64,000 nt of DNA from Novosphingobium sp. SG707 (GTDB lineage Bacteria; Pseudomonadota; Alphaproteobacteria; Sphingomonadales; Sphingomonadaceae), in contig NZ_JAAZQL010000003.1 of the NCBI RefSeq assembly GCF_012275515.1, positions 378,833 through 442,832 on the forward strand, written 5' to 3'. The position numbers were made by a program, and so were the translations under genes. Numbering within the stretch: position 1 is the first letter of the stretch; each line of letters starts with the position of its first letter. Of this stretch, positions 1-8,569 are shown in pieces. Below the pieces are notes generated by a model. It searched no databases. It saw nothing but the letters and a program-made list of their open reading frames with translations, and was not told where the DNA came from.

Positions 1-86
1 GCCAGCAGGTTTTGCAGATAATAGGCGCCGCCCATCCAACCCGAATCAAGGTTGAACTGGATGCCTAAGGTAAATTCACTAGCCAT
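1..86 (-). CDS. N-terminal fragment of a probable glycosyltransferase (clipped by window edge)
   Basis: An ATG at 84-86 on the minus strand opens a frame that stays open to the window edge. It begins MASEFTLGIQFNLDSGWMGG and continues AYYLQNLL. A Gly-Trp-Met-Gly-Gly followed by Tyr-Tyr-Leu-x-Asn-Leu near the N-terminus is typical of the start of GT-B (family 4-like) glycosyltransferases. The frame overlaps the end of the upstream epimerase gene by 22 nt, so the two are probably co-transcribed and translationally coupled. Only 28 codons are visible, so the sugar specificity and even the family are tentative. It appears to be the next gene of the minus-strand polysaccharide operon. Confidence 0.5.
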   Translation of the reverse strand, partial: MASEFTLGIQFNLDSGWMGGAYYLQNLL

Positions 87-955
87 TTAGCAAGCTCACT
101 GATTCCGGTTTCAAACGGGACGGCCGGGGAATAACCAAGCGCGTTCAGGCAGGAAATATCAGCCGTCCAATAAAGTGGATCGCCTTCGCGCACCACGCCG
201 CTGAAAGCAAGGTCGCCCGACCATTCCAGCGCCGAAAGCAGGGTCTCGATCGCATGGCGGATGGTAATTCCCTGACCGTTGGCAACATTGACGACCTGGC
301 CATCGAAGCGCGCCTTCTCGATGCACAGCGAGATGGCCTGCACCGTATCGAGCACGCTGATGAAGTCGCGCGTTTCATCGCCCGTGCCCGGACAGACGAT
401 GGTATCTGAGCTTCTCGACTTTTGGAAAATATCCCAAAACAACTGCTTGCGCAGTCCGGGGCCAAAAACCGAAAATGGCCGCAGCGATATCGTCTGGACA
501 TCGAAGCATCGGGAATATTCCCTGCACAGGTTCTCGGCCATGAGCTTGTGCCATCCATAGGGAGAGATGGGCTTGGGCACAGCCTCCTCATCGATCGGGA
601 TCCCCTGTGGATTGCCGTAAACCGCCGCGCTCGACAGATTGAGCAGTCGGGTCGCAGGAGAGCGGGTCCGGATGGCCTCCAGCAGGTCGTGAACAAGGCC
701 CGTATTCAATTGGAAATCGAGATGCGGATCGCGGAACGAAAGCCCCACGTTGGCCGCTCCCGAGCAATTGACGCAAACGTCCGGCAAGAGTTCGCCGATC
801 AGGCTGCCCATGTCGGCAGCGACCGACGGCAACAGCCTGTGCCGTTTGCTCGGTTCGCCCACGATATCTGCCGTAAAAAGCTCGACCCGATCAGCCAGAT
901 AGGAAGCCAGATGGCCGCCGATGAAGCCGCCGGAACCGACGATAAGAACTCTCAT
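65..955 (-). CDS. NAD-dependent epimerase/dehydratase (nucleotide-sugar)
   Basis: This 296-aa protein is an extended short-chain dehydrogenase of the NAD-dependent epimerase/dehydratase family, acting in the cytoplasm on nucleotide-activated sugars. The N-terminal Rossmann motif (VGSGGFIGGH, residues 6-15) and the catalytic Tyr-x-x-x-Lys (YGWHK, about residue 133) are intact, and a Ser-rich strand (NLSSAAVYG) precedes them as in the family. Length is normal. The start overlaps the stop of the upstream glycosyltransferase fusion by ATGA, and its own end overlaps the next gene, so it lies inside a tightly packed minus-strand operon. It probably makes or epimerises a sugar donor for the neighbouring glycosyltransferases; substrate cannot be assigned (GalE-like, RmlD-like or dehydratase activities are all possible). 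Confidence 0.85.
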   Translation of the reverse strand: MRVLIVGSGGFIGGHLASYLADRVELFTADIVGEPSKRHRLLPSVAADMGSLIGELLPDVCVNCSGAANVGLSFRDPHLDFQLNTGLVHDLLEAIRTRSPATRLLNLSSAAVYGNPQGIPIDEEAVPKPISPYGWHKLMAENLCREYSRCFDVQTISLRPFSVFGPGLRKQLFWDIFQKSRSSDTIVCPGTGDETRDFISVLDTVQAISLCIEKARFDGQVVNVANGQGITIRHAIETLLSALEWSGDLAFSGVVREGDPLYWTADISCLNALGYSPAVPFETGISELAKWLVNLP

Positions 956-3930
956 TGCAACCCCAGGCCGTTCTTGGGTCGTTCCGATACCGGAGCCACG
1001 GCAGGCTCGGCAGCGGGAACCGGTGGCGTCGAACGCGAAGTCGACCCATCCGTTTGGCCAACGACCCTTGCAGGATTGCCCGCAACGATGGCGCCAGCAG
1101 GCACATCCTTGGTCACCACCGAATTGCTGGCCACGACGGCGCCCTTGCCGATCGTCACCCCTTTCATGATAGTGCTGCCAAATCCTACCCAGACGCCGTC
1201 ATGAATGTAAATCGGCGCAGACTGGACACATGACCAGTCCTTGTAATGCCCCATGCGGTTGGTCTCGACCCCCGCCAGCCAGTCAAACGCATCATTCATG
1301 CGGACATTGGGATCAACCGAATGCGAGTTGCTGTCAATCACGGTCACATTCCATGACAGCATGACGTGATTGCCAATATGGATGCCTGCCTCTTGCGTAC
1401 AGATCAAGAGCGATCCGCCACCGATCGAGCAACGGTCCCCGACCGTGATTTCGCCAAGGCCGCGCTCAAACACAAAAGTGCCGCTGATCTGGCTCTCCGA
1501 ACCGATCTTCAGGTAGGGGCGCGGTTGCGGATCGACGCGCACATCGACATGAACGCCCTCGAGGCGGGTCCGCAACCCTTTGACGATGGGTTCCGGCTTT
1601 GCCCAGGCCATCAGATCGAATTCGGGGTCTTCCAGATCCTGCGCGCCGACGATCTCGATCCGCTCAAGGATCACGCTCAGATCTCTGGCGCTGCCGTCGC
1701 CCTGCGCCAGTTCGATGTGGACGGCCACCTCGGGTTCGTCGATCAGCTTGATGATCAAATCCTGATGACTCTCGATGCTCATCGAGCGGCAGGGAAATAC
1801 CTCAATGGTCTTCCCGTTCTGCTCCACCATCAGCACCTGATCGGGAAAGTAATTGCGCAGCCGCAGCGCGAGATGCGCGCTGGCAATCTTGCCCGGCTGA
1901 ACACTGACCTGCAACTTACGGCCATAAACCCAATGGAAGCGCTCAGGGAGACCTTGGTCGGGGTAAGGTCCCTCGACGTGCCCCAAGCCTTTGATATTGG
2001 ATTGCTTGAGCGTGCGCGATATCTCAAGATGCTTGCCCACGAAGGAATAGGAGCTGACCATCGAGGCCACATCGACCTTGCCGATTCCCCCCTTCATCCC
2101 CGCCTCGATCAACGCGATCTCGTCCCGGGTGCCATGAAGGCGAACAACATCGACCTCTTCCGGCGTGATATCCTCCCAAACGGCCACCATGAATTCGGGT
2201 AGCAAGGATGCCGGCACCAGAGCCCGCGCGAAATCAATCGGCATCGCATAGGAGCAGGTGATTGCCGGAAAGCGCTTGAGCAGGCCGGTCTTTGCAAGTC
2301 GGTCAAGAGCGAAACGCCGGATCGCGATAAAGTCAAAGCAGCGCCTGTCGAGCGTACGCACCGTAGAACCGGCACGGCGCAGATAGTAGTAGCTTATCGG
2401 CGTATCGACATAGACCTTCTCGGCCTGCGACACGACATCAAGGGCGAAGGGATGGTCTTCATAAAAGAAGCCAGCGTGGAACGAGATTTCGTTTTTCTCG
2501 AGGAAACTGCGCCGGATAAGATATCGCCACGGCGGACAATTCCACGAGGAAATCGCAGCGAACGTCTGTTCATTTTCCAGAGGAGAGACGATTTTTCCGC
2601 CCAGCCACGAGGGCACAAGCGGAGAATACTCCAGATGCCCATCCTCTTCCTCATAGGCAAAATTCAGGACAACGGCATCGACATCGTCATGCCTGTCGAA
2701 AACATTCACCAACCGATCCAGCACGCCGGGCTGGATGCGATCATCGGAATCGATGCACCAGACATACTTGCCGGCGGCATGAGCAAGTGCCACCGCCCGG
2801 GCAGTTCCCTGCCCTCGATTGGGCTGCTGGATCAGCTTGATACGGCCATCATGCGCCATATAGGAACGCACGACCGATGCGGTTTCGTCCTGCGAACCAT
2901 CATCCACGACGATGATTTCGATCTGATCGACGCTCTGCTGCTCCGTCAGGCTCTCAAGACATCGCCCGATGTAGCCGGCCACGTTATAGGCCGGAATAAT
3001 GAAGGAAATGAGCGGGACGGATGCAACCTGTACGGGGACGCGCATCGGCGCTGCCTCGGCTTTGGCGCGATCGCCCAGGAAATTGTCAATATAGGCAATC
3101 GCAGCGGGCTTGGGCTTAAGAGCCTCGCGCACGCTGGCATGGAGATCGCGGTCCGCGTGGCGCGACAAGATATCGGCCATCGCATGCGGTCCGGCCCAGC
3201 CCCTTACCCCATACAGCAGGTCAAGGGCTTCCTGTTGGGAAAGGAAGGGGAAATTCTCACGAATGGTCCGACCGGTTTCGGCTAGCACCCGCTCCCCGTC
3301 ATTCGACGAAACACCGGTAGGCGCGAACTGCACCAGCACACGATCAAGCCTTGAGCAGGTCAGACCCGCCCGGATGGCGCGATGCACCCAGTTGGCGTCA
3401 GCGGTAATGCGATAGCTGGTATCGTAGAGGCCGATCCTGTTATAGGCTTCCTTGGTGGCGAACATGGCATTGTGGCCAAAGGGAATGCCGCTAACCAACG
3501 CGCCGATCCCGTACTCCTCATCCTCGCGCAGGGTACCGCGACCATTCGGATTGCTCAGGAGCGTCTCGCCCGCATAGATATCGGCCTTACTCATCGCAAA
3601 GCGCTGGGCGACGGCGGAAAGCGAACCTGGGAGCAGACTGTCGTCGCTGCCGATGATGCCGATCAACGCCCCGCGCGCAAGGCGAATCCCCTTGTTGAGA
3701 GCATCATAGATCCCAGTATCGGGCTCAGACACCACATGCGTTACGACATCGCGATTTTTCTCGACTTGCGCCAGCGTGTCGTCCGTCGAGGCGCCATCAA
3801 TGATAATATATTCTACATCATCACGATATTGATCGCGAACCGAAGAAATAGCAACATTTACTGCCTCACCGGCATTAAATGTTGACGTTATTATAGAGAA
3901 CAATGGTTTTTTCACGACAGTCGCCAGCAT
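952..3930 (-). CDS. Fused bifunctional glycosyltransferase (GT2-GT2) with C-terminal hexapeptide acyltransferase
   Basis: A 992-aa three-domain protein. The N-terminal GT2 domain (roughly residues 8-220) has FSIITSTFNAG, the acidic DGASTDDT, DTGIYDALNKG and GSDDS. A second, distinct GT2 domain (roughly 310-540) begins ISFIIPAYNVAGYIG and has VVDDGSQDET and a DSDD metal-binding motif. A linker of unknown fold follows. The last about 150 residues form a left-handed beta-helix acetyltransferase of the WcaF/maa type (GDRCSIGGGS, HVMLSWNVTVID, HDGVWVGFGSTIMKGVTIG, ending AGNPARVVG). I chose the ATG at 3928-3930 because it lies just before the first GT2 strand; the frame extends to 3969. It could add two sugars and O-acetylate the growing polysaccharide. 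Coupled to the downstream epimerase by ATGA. Confidence 0.85.
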   Translation of the reverse strand: MLATVVKKPLFSIITSTFNAGEAVNVAISSVRDQYRDDVEYIIIDGASTDDTLAQVEKNRDVVTHVVSEPDTGIYDALNKGIRLARGALIGIIGSDDSLLPGSLSAVAQRFAMSKADIYAGETLLSNPNGRGTLREDEEYGIGALVSGIPFGHNAMFATKEAYNRIGLYDTSYRITADANWVHRAIRAGLTCSRLDRVLVQFAPTGVSSNDGERVLAETGRTIRENFPFLSQQEALDLLYGVRGWAGPHAMADILSRHADRDLHASVREALKPKPAAIAYIDNFLGDRAKAEAAPMRVPVQVASVPLISFIIPAYNVAGYIGRCLESLTEQQSVDQIEIIVVDDGSQDETASVVRSYMAHDGRIKLIQQPNRGQGTARAVALAHAAGKYVWCIDSDDRIQPGVLDRLVNVFDRHDDVDAVVLNFAYEEEDGHLEYSPLVPSWLGGKIVSPLENEQTFAAISSWNCPPWRYLIRRSFLEKNEISFHAGFFYEDHPFALDVVSQAEKVYVDTPISYYYLRRAGSTVRTLDRRCFDFIAIRRFALDRLAKTGLLKRFPAITCSYAMPIDFARALVPASLLPEFMVAVWEDITPEEVDVVRLHGTRDEIALIEAGMKGGIGKVDVASMVSSYSFVGKHLEISRTLKQSNIKGLGHVEGPYPDQGLPERFHWVYGRKLQVSVQPGKIASAHLALRLRNYFPDQVLMVEQNGKTIEVFPCRSMSIESHQDLIIKLIDEPEVAVHIELAQGDGSARDLSVILERIEIVGAQDLEDPEFDLMAWAKPEPIVKGLRTRLEGVHVDVRVDPQPRPYLKIGSESQISGTFVFERGLGEITVGDRCSIGGGSLLICTQEAGIHIGNHVMLSWNVTVIDSNSHSVDPNVRMNDAFDWLAGVETNRMGHYKDWSCVQSAPIYIHDGVWVGFGSTIMKGVTIGKGAVVASNSVVTKDVPAGAIVAGNPARVVGQTDGSTSRSTPPVPAAEPAVAPVSERPKNGLGLQ

Positions 3931-4104
3931 GATGTAAAGCCATAACCTGATTGGCCGAGGCCCAGCCATTTGTCAACAAATGCAACCCATTGCCCCCATC
4001 AATCCTACTTATGGATTTCGCACAGAGGGCCGTCCACAAGCAGAATCGTGAAATCCAACGCCCATTTCAAATTTGACATAAAAATTTCATACCATTGGGA
4101 TAAA

Positions 4105-4133
4105 ATAACAGTTTATTTTAGAATTAAATGCAA
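4105..4133 (-). promoter_or_regulatory. Possible sigma70-type promoter for the minus-strand glycosyltransferase operon
   Basis: Read on the minus strand, TTGCAT (4133-4128) and TGTTAT (4110-4105) are separated by 17 nt inside the AT-rich gap 3931-4141. It would drive the fused glycosyltransferase gene starting at 3930. In such AT-rich DNA chance matches are common, so this is only a candidate. Confidence 0.3.
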
Positions 4134-4141
4134 TTTCCAAT

Positions 4142-5293
4142 TCACGAATTCAGATTTTTAATTATGTTACCCTCTATCTGCGGATTCAATTCATTTTTTG
4201 TTCGCTTTATTGAATCCCCAGAGTTCGAAATACCCCTGAACAGATTATTTTTCACGGAGAAGGTATTTCCCCCATCCAATACGATAGCCGTACCGTTTTC
4301 AGGAATGGCAAAAATATTGCTGCTTATGATAAAGTCCTGAAAAATATTTCCGTCGGATGAAACACATATCGCAATGGGCGTGTACCCAAATTCATTGCCA
4401 ATGATGCTTCCATATGTAAAAATGGAATCATCCGCACCTTTTTGCAATAATATATTATATCGGGAAGCGTTCTCAAAGCTGTTACCCTGAATGATCAGAA
4501 TGCTCGTAGTATGCCCTTTATATTGAGGGCATAAGACGAAACTGTCGACCAATCCATTGAACTTGTTATCCAGCAACCGCAGGCCGCCGGACGATTCCTG
4601 CCTGATACCCGCGCCGCCCACACCGCTGAAGAAGCATCCGCTTATACTGTTGTCCCCACTGTCAGCATTCGTCAAATTACGCAGCAGCACACAGGCATAA
4701 GACCGGGCGTTCCCTATCATCGGACAATCGCGAATACGCGTATCGGAACAACGCACCAGATCGATGCCGACATAATGCCCGTACATACGGACACGCTCGA
4801 TAGTGGAAGAATAGGCAATCTTTCCCGCGCCGGGATCGATGCGGATGTATGCGCCGCCCGTGCGCTGGACAGAATGGAACAGGGTGAAATCTCGAAACTG
4901 GGCGCTATCCACCCCCGAATGGACAAACATATCATTGTCGGGATGGCCAACTTTCAAAAAAGTCGCCCCCTGCCCCGACCCTGCAAAGAGGATAGGCTTG
5001 CCGCGCGTGTTGGTCGGCTCGGTGCGCAGATAGGTTCCGGGCGGAATATGGATCATCCCCCCACTTTCGGGCAGACTGTCGACCGCCGCCTGAAAGGCGG
5101 CATCGTCGCGGGTCGTGCCGTTACCGAGAGCGCCATGGCGCCTCACATCCTGAATTTCGTTCAGAACCGCCGTCGCAGCCCCACCCCGGGCCGGTTTCGC
5201 CATGGAGCGGGGAGCAAACAATCCGCTGGCACCCACAGCGGCAACAAAAGCGCGCCGGTCCATTTTAATCTGCTGCTCCACGTTCATCTCCAC
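4142..5293 (-). CDS. Exported right-handed beta-helix (pectate-lyase-3-like) protein
   Basis: A 383-aa protein. Residues 11-30 (MDRRAFVAAVGASGLFAPRS) look like a twin-arginine signal, so translation may really begin at 5263. After the signal comes the characteristic opening of pectate_lyase_3/tail-spike beta-helix proteins (VRRHGALGNGTTRDDAAFQAA, then GGMIHIPPGTYLR), followed by Asn/Ser/Gly-rich rungs with repeated hydrophobic I/V spacing to the end. Such folds bind or cleave polysaccharides outside the cytoplasm; its place between glycosyltransferase and export genes suggests action on the exported glycan. No catalytic residues can be assigned. Its 3' half (about 4142-4560) is clearly more AT-rich than the rest of the window, a sign of separate ancestry. 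Confidence 0.7.
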   Translation of the reverse strand: MEMNVEQQIKMDRRAFVAAVGASGLFAPRSMAKPARGGAATAVLNEIQDVRRHGALGNGTTRDDAAFQAAVDSLPESGGMIHIPPGTYLRTEPTNTRGKPILFAGSGQGATFLKVGHPDNDMFVHSGVDSAQFRDFTLFHSVQRTGGAYIRIDPGAGKIAYSSTIERVRMYGHYVGIDLVRCSDTRIRDCPMIGNARSYACVLLRNLTNADSGDNSISGCFFSGVGGAGIRQESSGGLRLLDNKFNGLVDSFVLCPQYKGHTTSILIIQGNSFENASRYNILLQKGADDSIFTYGSIIGNEFGYTPIAICVSSDGNIFQDFIISSNIFAIPENGTAIVLDGGNTFSVKNNLFRGISNSGDSIKRTKNELNPQIEGNIIKNLNS

Positions 5294-5456
5294 AGCAAGT
5301 CATGTGATCAGGAAACGCCCATGGCTTTCCAAGACCCGGCAACCCTTTACCCACCGTCCGCCAACCTGGACTGCGGGTTTATGGGCATGAGGGCCTAGAT
5401 ATGGGATGAATGGGCGCCTTGCAAAATGCGTGTGGATTTGATGGACGATCGCTTAT

Positions 5457-6695
5457 ATGGAGCGGGGCGGATGCGAGATCTTCCTTCCTAGAAGTGGACC
5501 GATTTTGTCAAAACGTCGATTTTTTCGTGGGTTGGGACTGCTTCTTGTCATGCATGCCCCCTTGGCGCTGGAAGCCTGTACCTCGCTCGGTTCATCCGGT
5601 CCTGGAACCAAAGCCGTCAGATCGGCAACGCGCGATGACCCCCGCATCAAGGTGATCGATGTCACCGATGCCATCGCCCGCCAGCAGATTGAAACCCGCC
5701 GTCAGCCTGCCTTGGCCTCCTCGCTGGGCGATGCGCCCATCATGGGCGCGGTGGTGCAACCGGGGGATGTGCTGGACATTTCGATCTGGGAAGCTCCCCC
5801 TGCCGCGCTTTTCGGAACGTCGGTGGGGATCGGCACCTTGGGCACCACCGGCATTGCCGCAGGCGCTGGAACAAGCCGCGCATCGGAATTGCCGCAGCAG
5901 ATGGTTGACCGCGACGGGCTGATCGTGATGCCCTTTGTCGGGCCGATCAAAGTTTCCGGGCTCAGCCCGCTTGAAATATCGAATCTGATCGTCTCGCGGC
6001 TGCGCGAACGGGCGCATGCCCCGCAAGTGATTGTCCGAATTGCAGAAAACCAGACCGCCAATGTCACTGTCGTCGGCGATGTCGCGAGCAGCAGGCGGGT
6101 GCCATTGACAACCAAGGGCGAACGCCTGCTGGATGCGCTGGCCTCGGCGGGCGGCGTGCGCCAGCCTGTCGAAAAGATGGCCATTCAGGTGACCAGAGGC
6201 GATCGTGTGGTGCGCGAACCCTTAAGTCAGGTTATCCGCGAGCCCCGGGACAATATCCGCCTGGCGGCCAATGATGTGGTTACTGCCCTGTATCAGCCCT
6301 ACAGTTTTCAGGCATTGGGCGCGCTGGCCAAAAATGAGGATGTCAACTTTGAGGGGGCCGGCTTGACTCTGGCTCAGGGTCTGGCCCGTGTCGGAGGGCT
6401 TCAGGATAACCGCTCAAACGTCAAGGGTATTTTCATTTTCCGCCTTGAGGATCCCAAAACATTACCTGCCGAAATTGCGCAGGACATGCAAAAGATGCCT
6501 GATGGCCGTGTCGCTGTTATCTATCGTGTCGACATGAGCAACCCTTCGGCACTGTTCATTGCCCAGAGTTTTCCTATCGTGGATAAGGATATTCTCTATG
6601 TTTCGAACGCACCGCTGGTTGATATTCAAAAGTTCGTCAACATGGCGTCCCAGATCGCCTTCTCGATTGTCGGGGTAACCAGCTACATCAAGTAG
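5457..6695 (+). CDS. Polysaccharide export outer-membrane lipoprotein (Wza/KpsD-like)
   Basis: A 412-aa secreted protein. The n-region SKRRFFRG, a hydrophobic stretch and LALEAC form a lipoprotein signal, so acylation is expected at the Cys. A TTG at 5505 directly before SKRRFF is a reasonable alternative start to the ATG at 5457. The Poly_export domain follows (VQPGDVLDISIWE, then DGLIVMPFVGPIKVSG and PQVIVRI), then SLBB-type segments (TVVGDV, GERLLDALASAGG; later LTLAQGLARVGGLQDNRSN). Proteins of this family form the outer-membrane channel for capsule or exopolysaccharide. No inner-membrane copolymerase or ABC transporter (KpsE/M/T or Wzc) is present in the window, so partner genes must lie elsewhere. 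Confidence 0.9.
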   Translation: MERGGCEIFLPRSGPILSKRRFFRGLGLLLVMHAPLALEACTSLGSSGPGTKAVRSATRDDPRIKVIDVTDAIARQQIETRRQPALASSLGDAPIMGAVVQPGDVLDISIWEAPPAALFGTSVGIGTLGTTGIAAGAGTSRASELPQQMVDRDGLIVMPFVGPIKVSGLSPLEISNLIVSRLRERAHAPQVIVRIAENQTANVTVVGDVASSRRVPLTTKGERLLDALASAGGVRQPVEKMAIQVTRGDRVVREPLSQVIREPRDNIRLAANDVVTALYQPYSFQALGALAKNEDVNFEGAGLTLAQGLARVGGLQDNRSNVKGIFIFRLEDPKTLPAEIAQDMQKMPDGRVAVIYRVDMSNPSALFIAQSFPIVDKDILYVSNAPLVDIQKFVNMASQIAFSIVGVTSYIK

Positions 6696-7015
6696 CTGCC
6701 GATCTCATTTCAGTGGACAAGGCTTTTGTAAACTGTCTGAAAGCCATGGATGGAATGCCGTGCCTTTCAGTTCATCGGCCTGCGGGTCGATCCGTTAGAT
6801 CGTTCGCCTTTGGCTGTCCTGCGCAACTTGCTTCGGCCCCGGCGCGCTTTGGCTATGAAACCGGGGCGACCCGGTTCGGCGGTCAGGAGCAGGCGCGGTG
6901 ATGCCTTCGGTTTGCGGCCACATTTGCCATATGTGCCGAAATTGATATCTGCTGCAGGGCCTCAGGCGTATGAATTGGCGCAAGGCGGCCATCCCTGCAA
7001 GAAAGCGACGACAAG
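6696..7015 (+). other. Gene-free gap of 320 bp
   Basis: Between the export lipoprotein gene and the next glycosyltransferase I see no recognisable gene. A frame at 6750-7028 would encode an Arg/Pro-rich 92-aa peptide with no family resemblance and no convincing ribosome binding site. A short hairpin (ACCGGG/CCCGGT, about 6858-6875) lacks a T-tract. The gap may hold a promoter or leader for the 7016 gene. Confidence 0.4.
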
Positions 7016-8569
7016 ATGGCAATCGTGATAATGCCCCGGATCACCGTCATCACGGTAACCCTAAATGCGGGGCGGGATCTGCCGTTGACGCTGGAAAGCA
7101 TTCTGGGTCAGACCTATCCATCGTTGGAAACGCTGATCGTCGACGGCTATAGCTGGGACGATACGCATGCTGTCCTCAAACGATATGCTGATCGGCTGGG
7201 CCGGGTCATGATGATCGAGGATGGCGGCATCTATCAGGCCATGAATGCCGCAGTTCAGGCCGCCGAGGGCGAGTATGTCCTGTTTCTGAATGCAGGCGAC
7301 AGGTTTTATCGTGCCGACACCGTAGAGACGATTGTCGGGCGGATGATGGACCGGCCCGACGTCGTCTATGGCGATCACATTTATGTCGAAGGGCGCGTCG
7401 AACGCTATGTCCGGTCGGCGGACTTTGACTGGTTGTGGCATCGTCTTCAGCAAGGCCGCATCGACCAGAAATGGCATACCGCCATTCCCGGGCATCAGGC
7501 GACATTCACGCGGACCCAATGGCTCCGGGATATGCCATATGACACCCGGTATACGATCTGTGCCGACCACGACTTTTTGTTCCGCGCCCGCGCCGCCGGC
7601 GCGCGCATGCAATATATCGACGAGATCGTCTGTCATTATATGGCCGGGGGCATGTCAGGGGCCCAGGGCGTACGCATTCATCGCGAGTGGGCCCACGCCT
7701 ATCGCAAACATTCGCTTCGTCCTCTGGCGGTCGACAGTTTCTTTTTCGCAACGCCCCTGGCATCGCCCTTCCCCACCTTTTCCGCCGCCTCGGGCAGAAT
7801 ACTGGAGGGCGCCGGGCCGGAAATACGGCTGGAGCCCTCGGACCAGCGCTGGCGCCGGGCCGACGAACCGACCGTATCGGCGCCCCGGGGCATGGAGACG
7901 GTCGGCATCGAAATCCGAGGTGTCAGCCCCACCCCGGACCAAACCCTCGTGATCGCGCATGATCAGGAATTGCTCGGTGCCGAAAGACTCGTATCGGGAG
8001 GCTTTGCCTTGCGCATGGCCTTCATCGCGCCGCTCGCGGCCGGTGAGGAGATCACGCTGAACATGCAGATGCCCGCAAGCGCGTCCGGCGCAAAAGACTG
8101 GGGACTCGAAACGCTGCATTTCCTTGCCTGCACAGCCCTGACCGGCAACTGGCTGGACCTTCTCTCCGCCGATCCGCAACAGGTTGCCGACATATTCCTC
8201 GATGGATGGCACGCGCCCGAATGGTGCGATGAGGGAGATGAAGGCGATGGACGCGCCATTATCTGGAGCAATGTCGAACAGGCTTCGCTTGCCTTCAGCC
8301 TTTCCGCCCACATCAAAACGCTGACCCTTTTTGTCGAAGGACATGGCGGCAACAGGGAAGGACAGGAACTGTCCATCATCATCAACGGCGTCATCGCAGG
8401 ATCCACCCGTCTGGAGGCGGGCCATGGCCCTCAACGCCATCGCGTCGCGGTCAGCAATTTATGGCGGGAAGGGGCGAATATCATCCGCCTTTGCGTTGAC
8501 CATCTGGCCCATGACGCCTCTCGCCATCAATGGCGGGGTCTGGGGCTGGGCAGGATCGAATGGGAATGA
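7016..8569 (+). CDS. Family 2 glycosyltransferase with large C-terminal domain of unknown function
   Basis: A 517-aa protein. Residues 8-200 form a GT2 domain: PRITVITVTLNAG, VDGYSWDDT, EDGGIYQAMNAAV and FLNAGDRFY in the expected order, the WcaA-like arrangement also seen in the first domain of the fused transferase at 952-3930. From about residue 270 to 517 there is a second region rich in beta-strand-like and Gly/Asp turns that I cannot assign; it could be a carbohydrate-binding jelly roll. An ATG at 7031 is an alternative start nearer the first strand. Its stop overlaps the next gene's start (ATGA at 8566-8569), so the two are coupled. Expected role: transfer of one sugar during surface polysaccharide assembly on the inner membrane. 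Confidence 0.8.
   Translation: MAIVIMPRITVITVTLNAGRDLPLTLESILGQTYPSLETLIVDGYSWDDTHAVLKRYADRLGRVMMIEDGGIYQAMNAAVQAAEGEYVLFLNAGDRFYRADTVETIVGRMMDRPDVVYGDHIYVEGRVERYVRSADFDWLWHRLQQGRIDQKWHTAIPGHQATFTRTQWLRDMPYDTRYTICADHDFLFRARAAGARMQYIDEIVCHYMAGGMSGAQGVRIHREWAHAYRKHSLRPLAVDSFFFATPLASPFPTFSAASGRILEGAGPEIRLEPSDQRWRRADEPTVSAPRGMETVGIEIRGVSPTPDQTLVIAHDQELLGAERLVSGGFALRMAFIAPLAAGEEITLNMQMPASASGAKDWGLETLHFLACTALTGNWLDLLSADPQQVADIFLDGWHAPEWCDEGDEGDGRAIIWSNVEQASLAFSLSAHIKTLTLFVEGHGGNREGQELSIIINGVIAGSTRLEAGHGPQRHRVAVSNLWREGANIIRLCVDHLAHDASRHQWRGLGLGRIEWE

Noticed and set aside
6750..7028. 92-aa open frame in the gap before the GT2 gene
   Set aside because: Arg/Pro-rich composition typical of chance frames in GC-rich DNA, no family resemblance, and no ribosome binding site.
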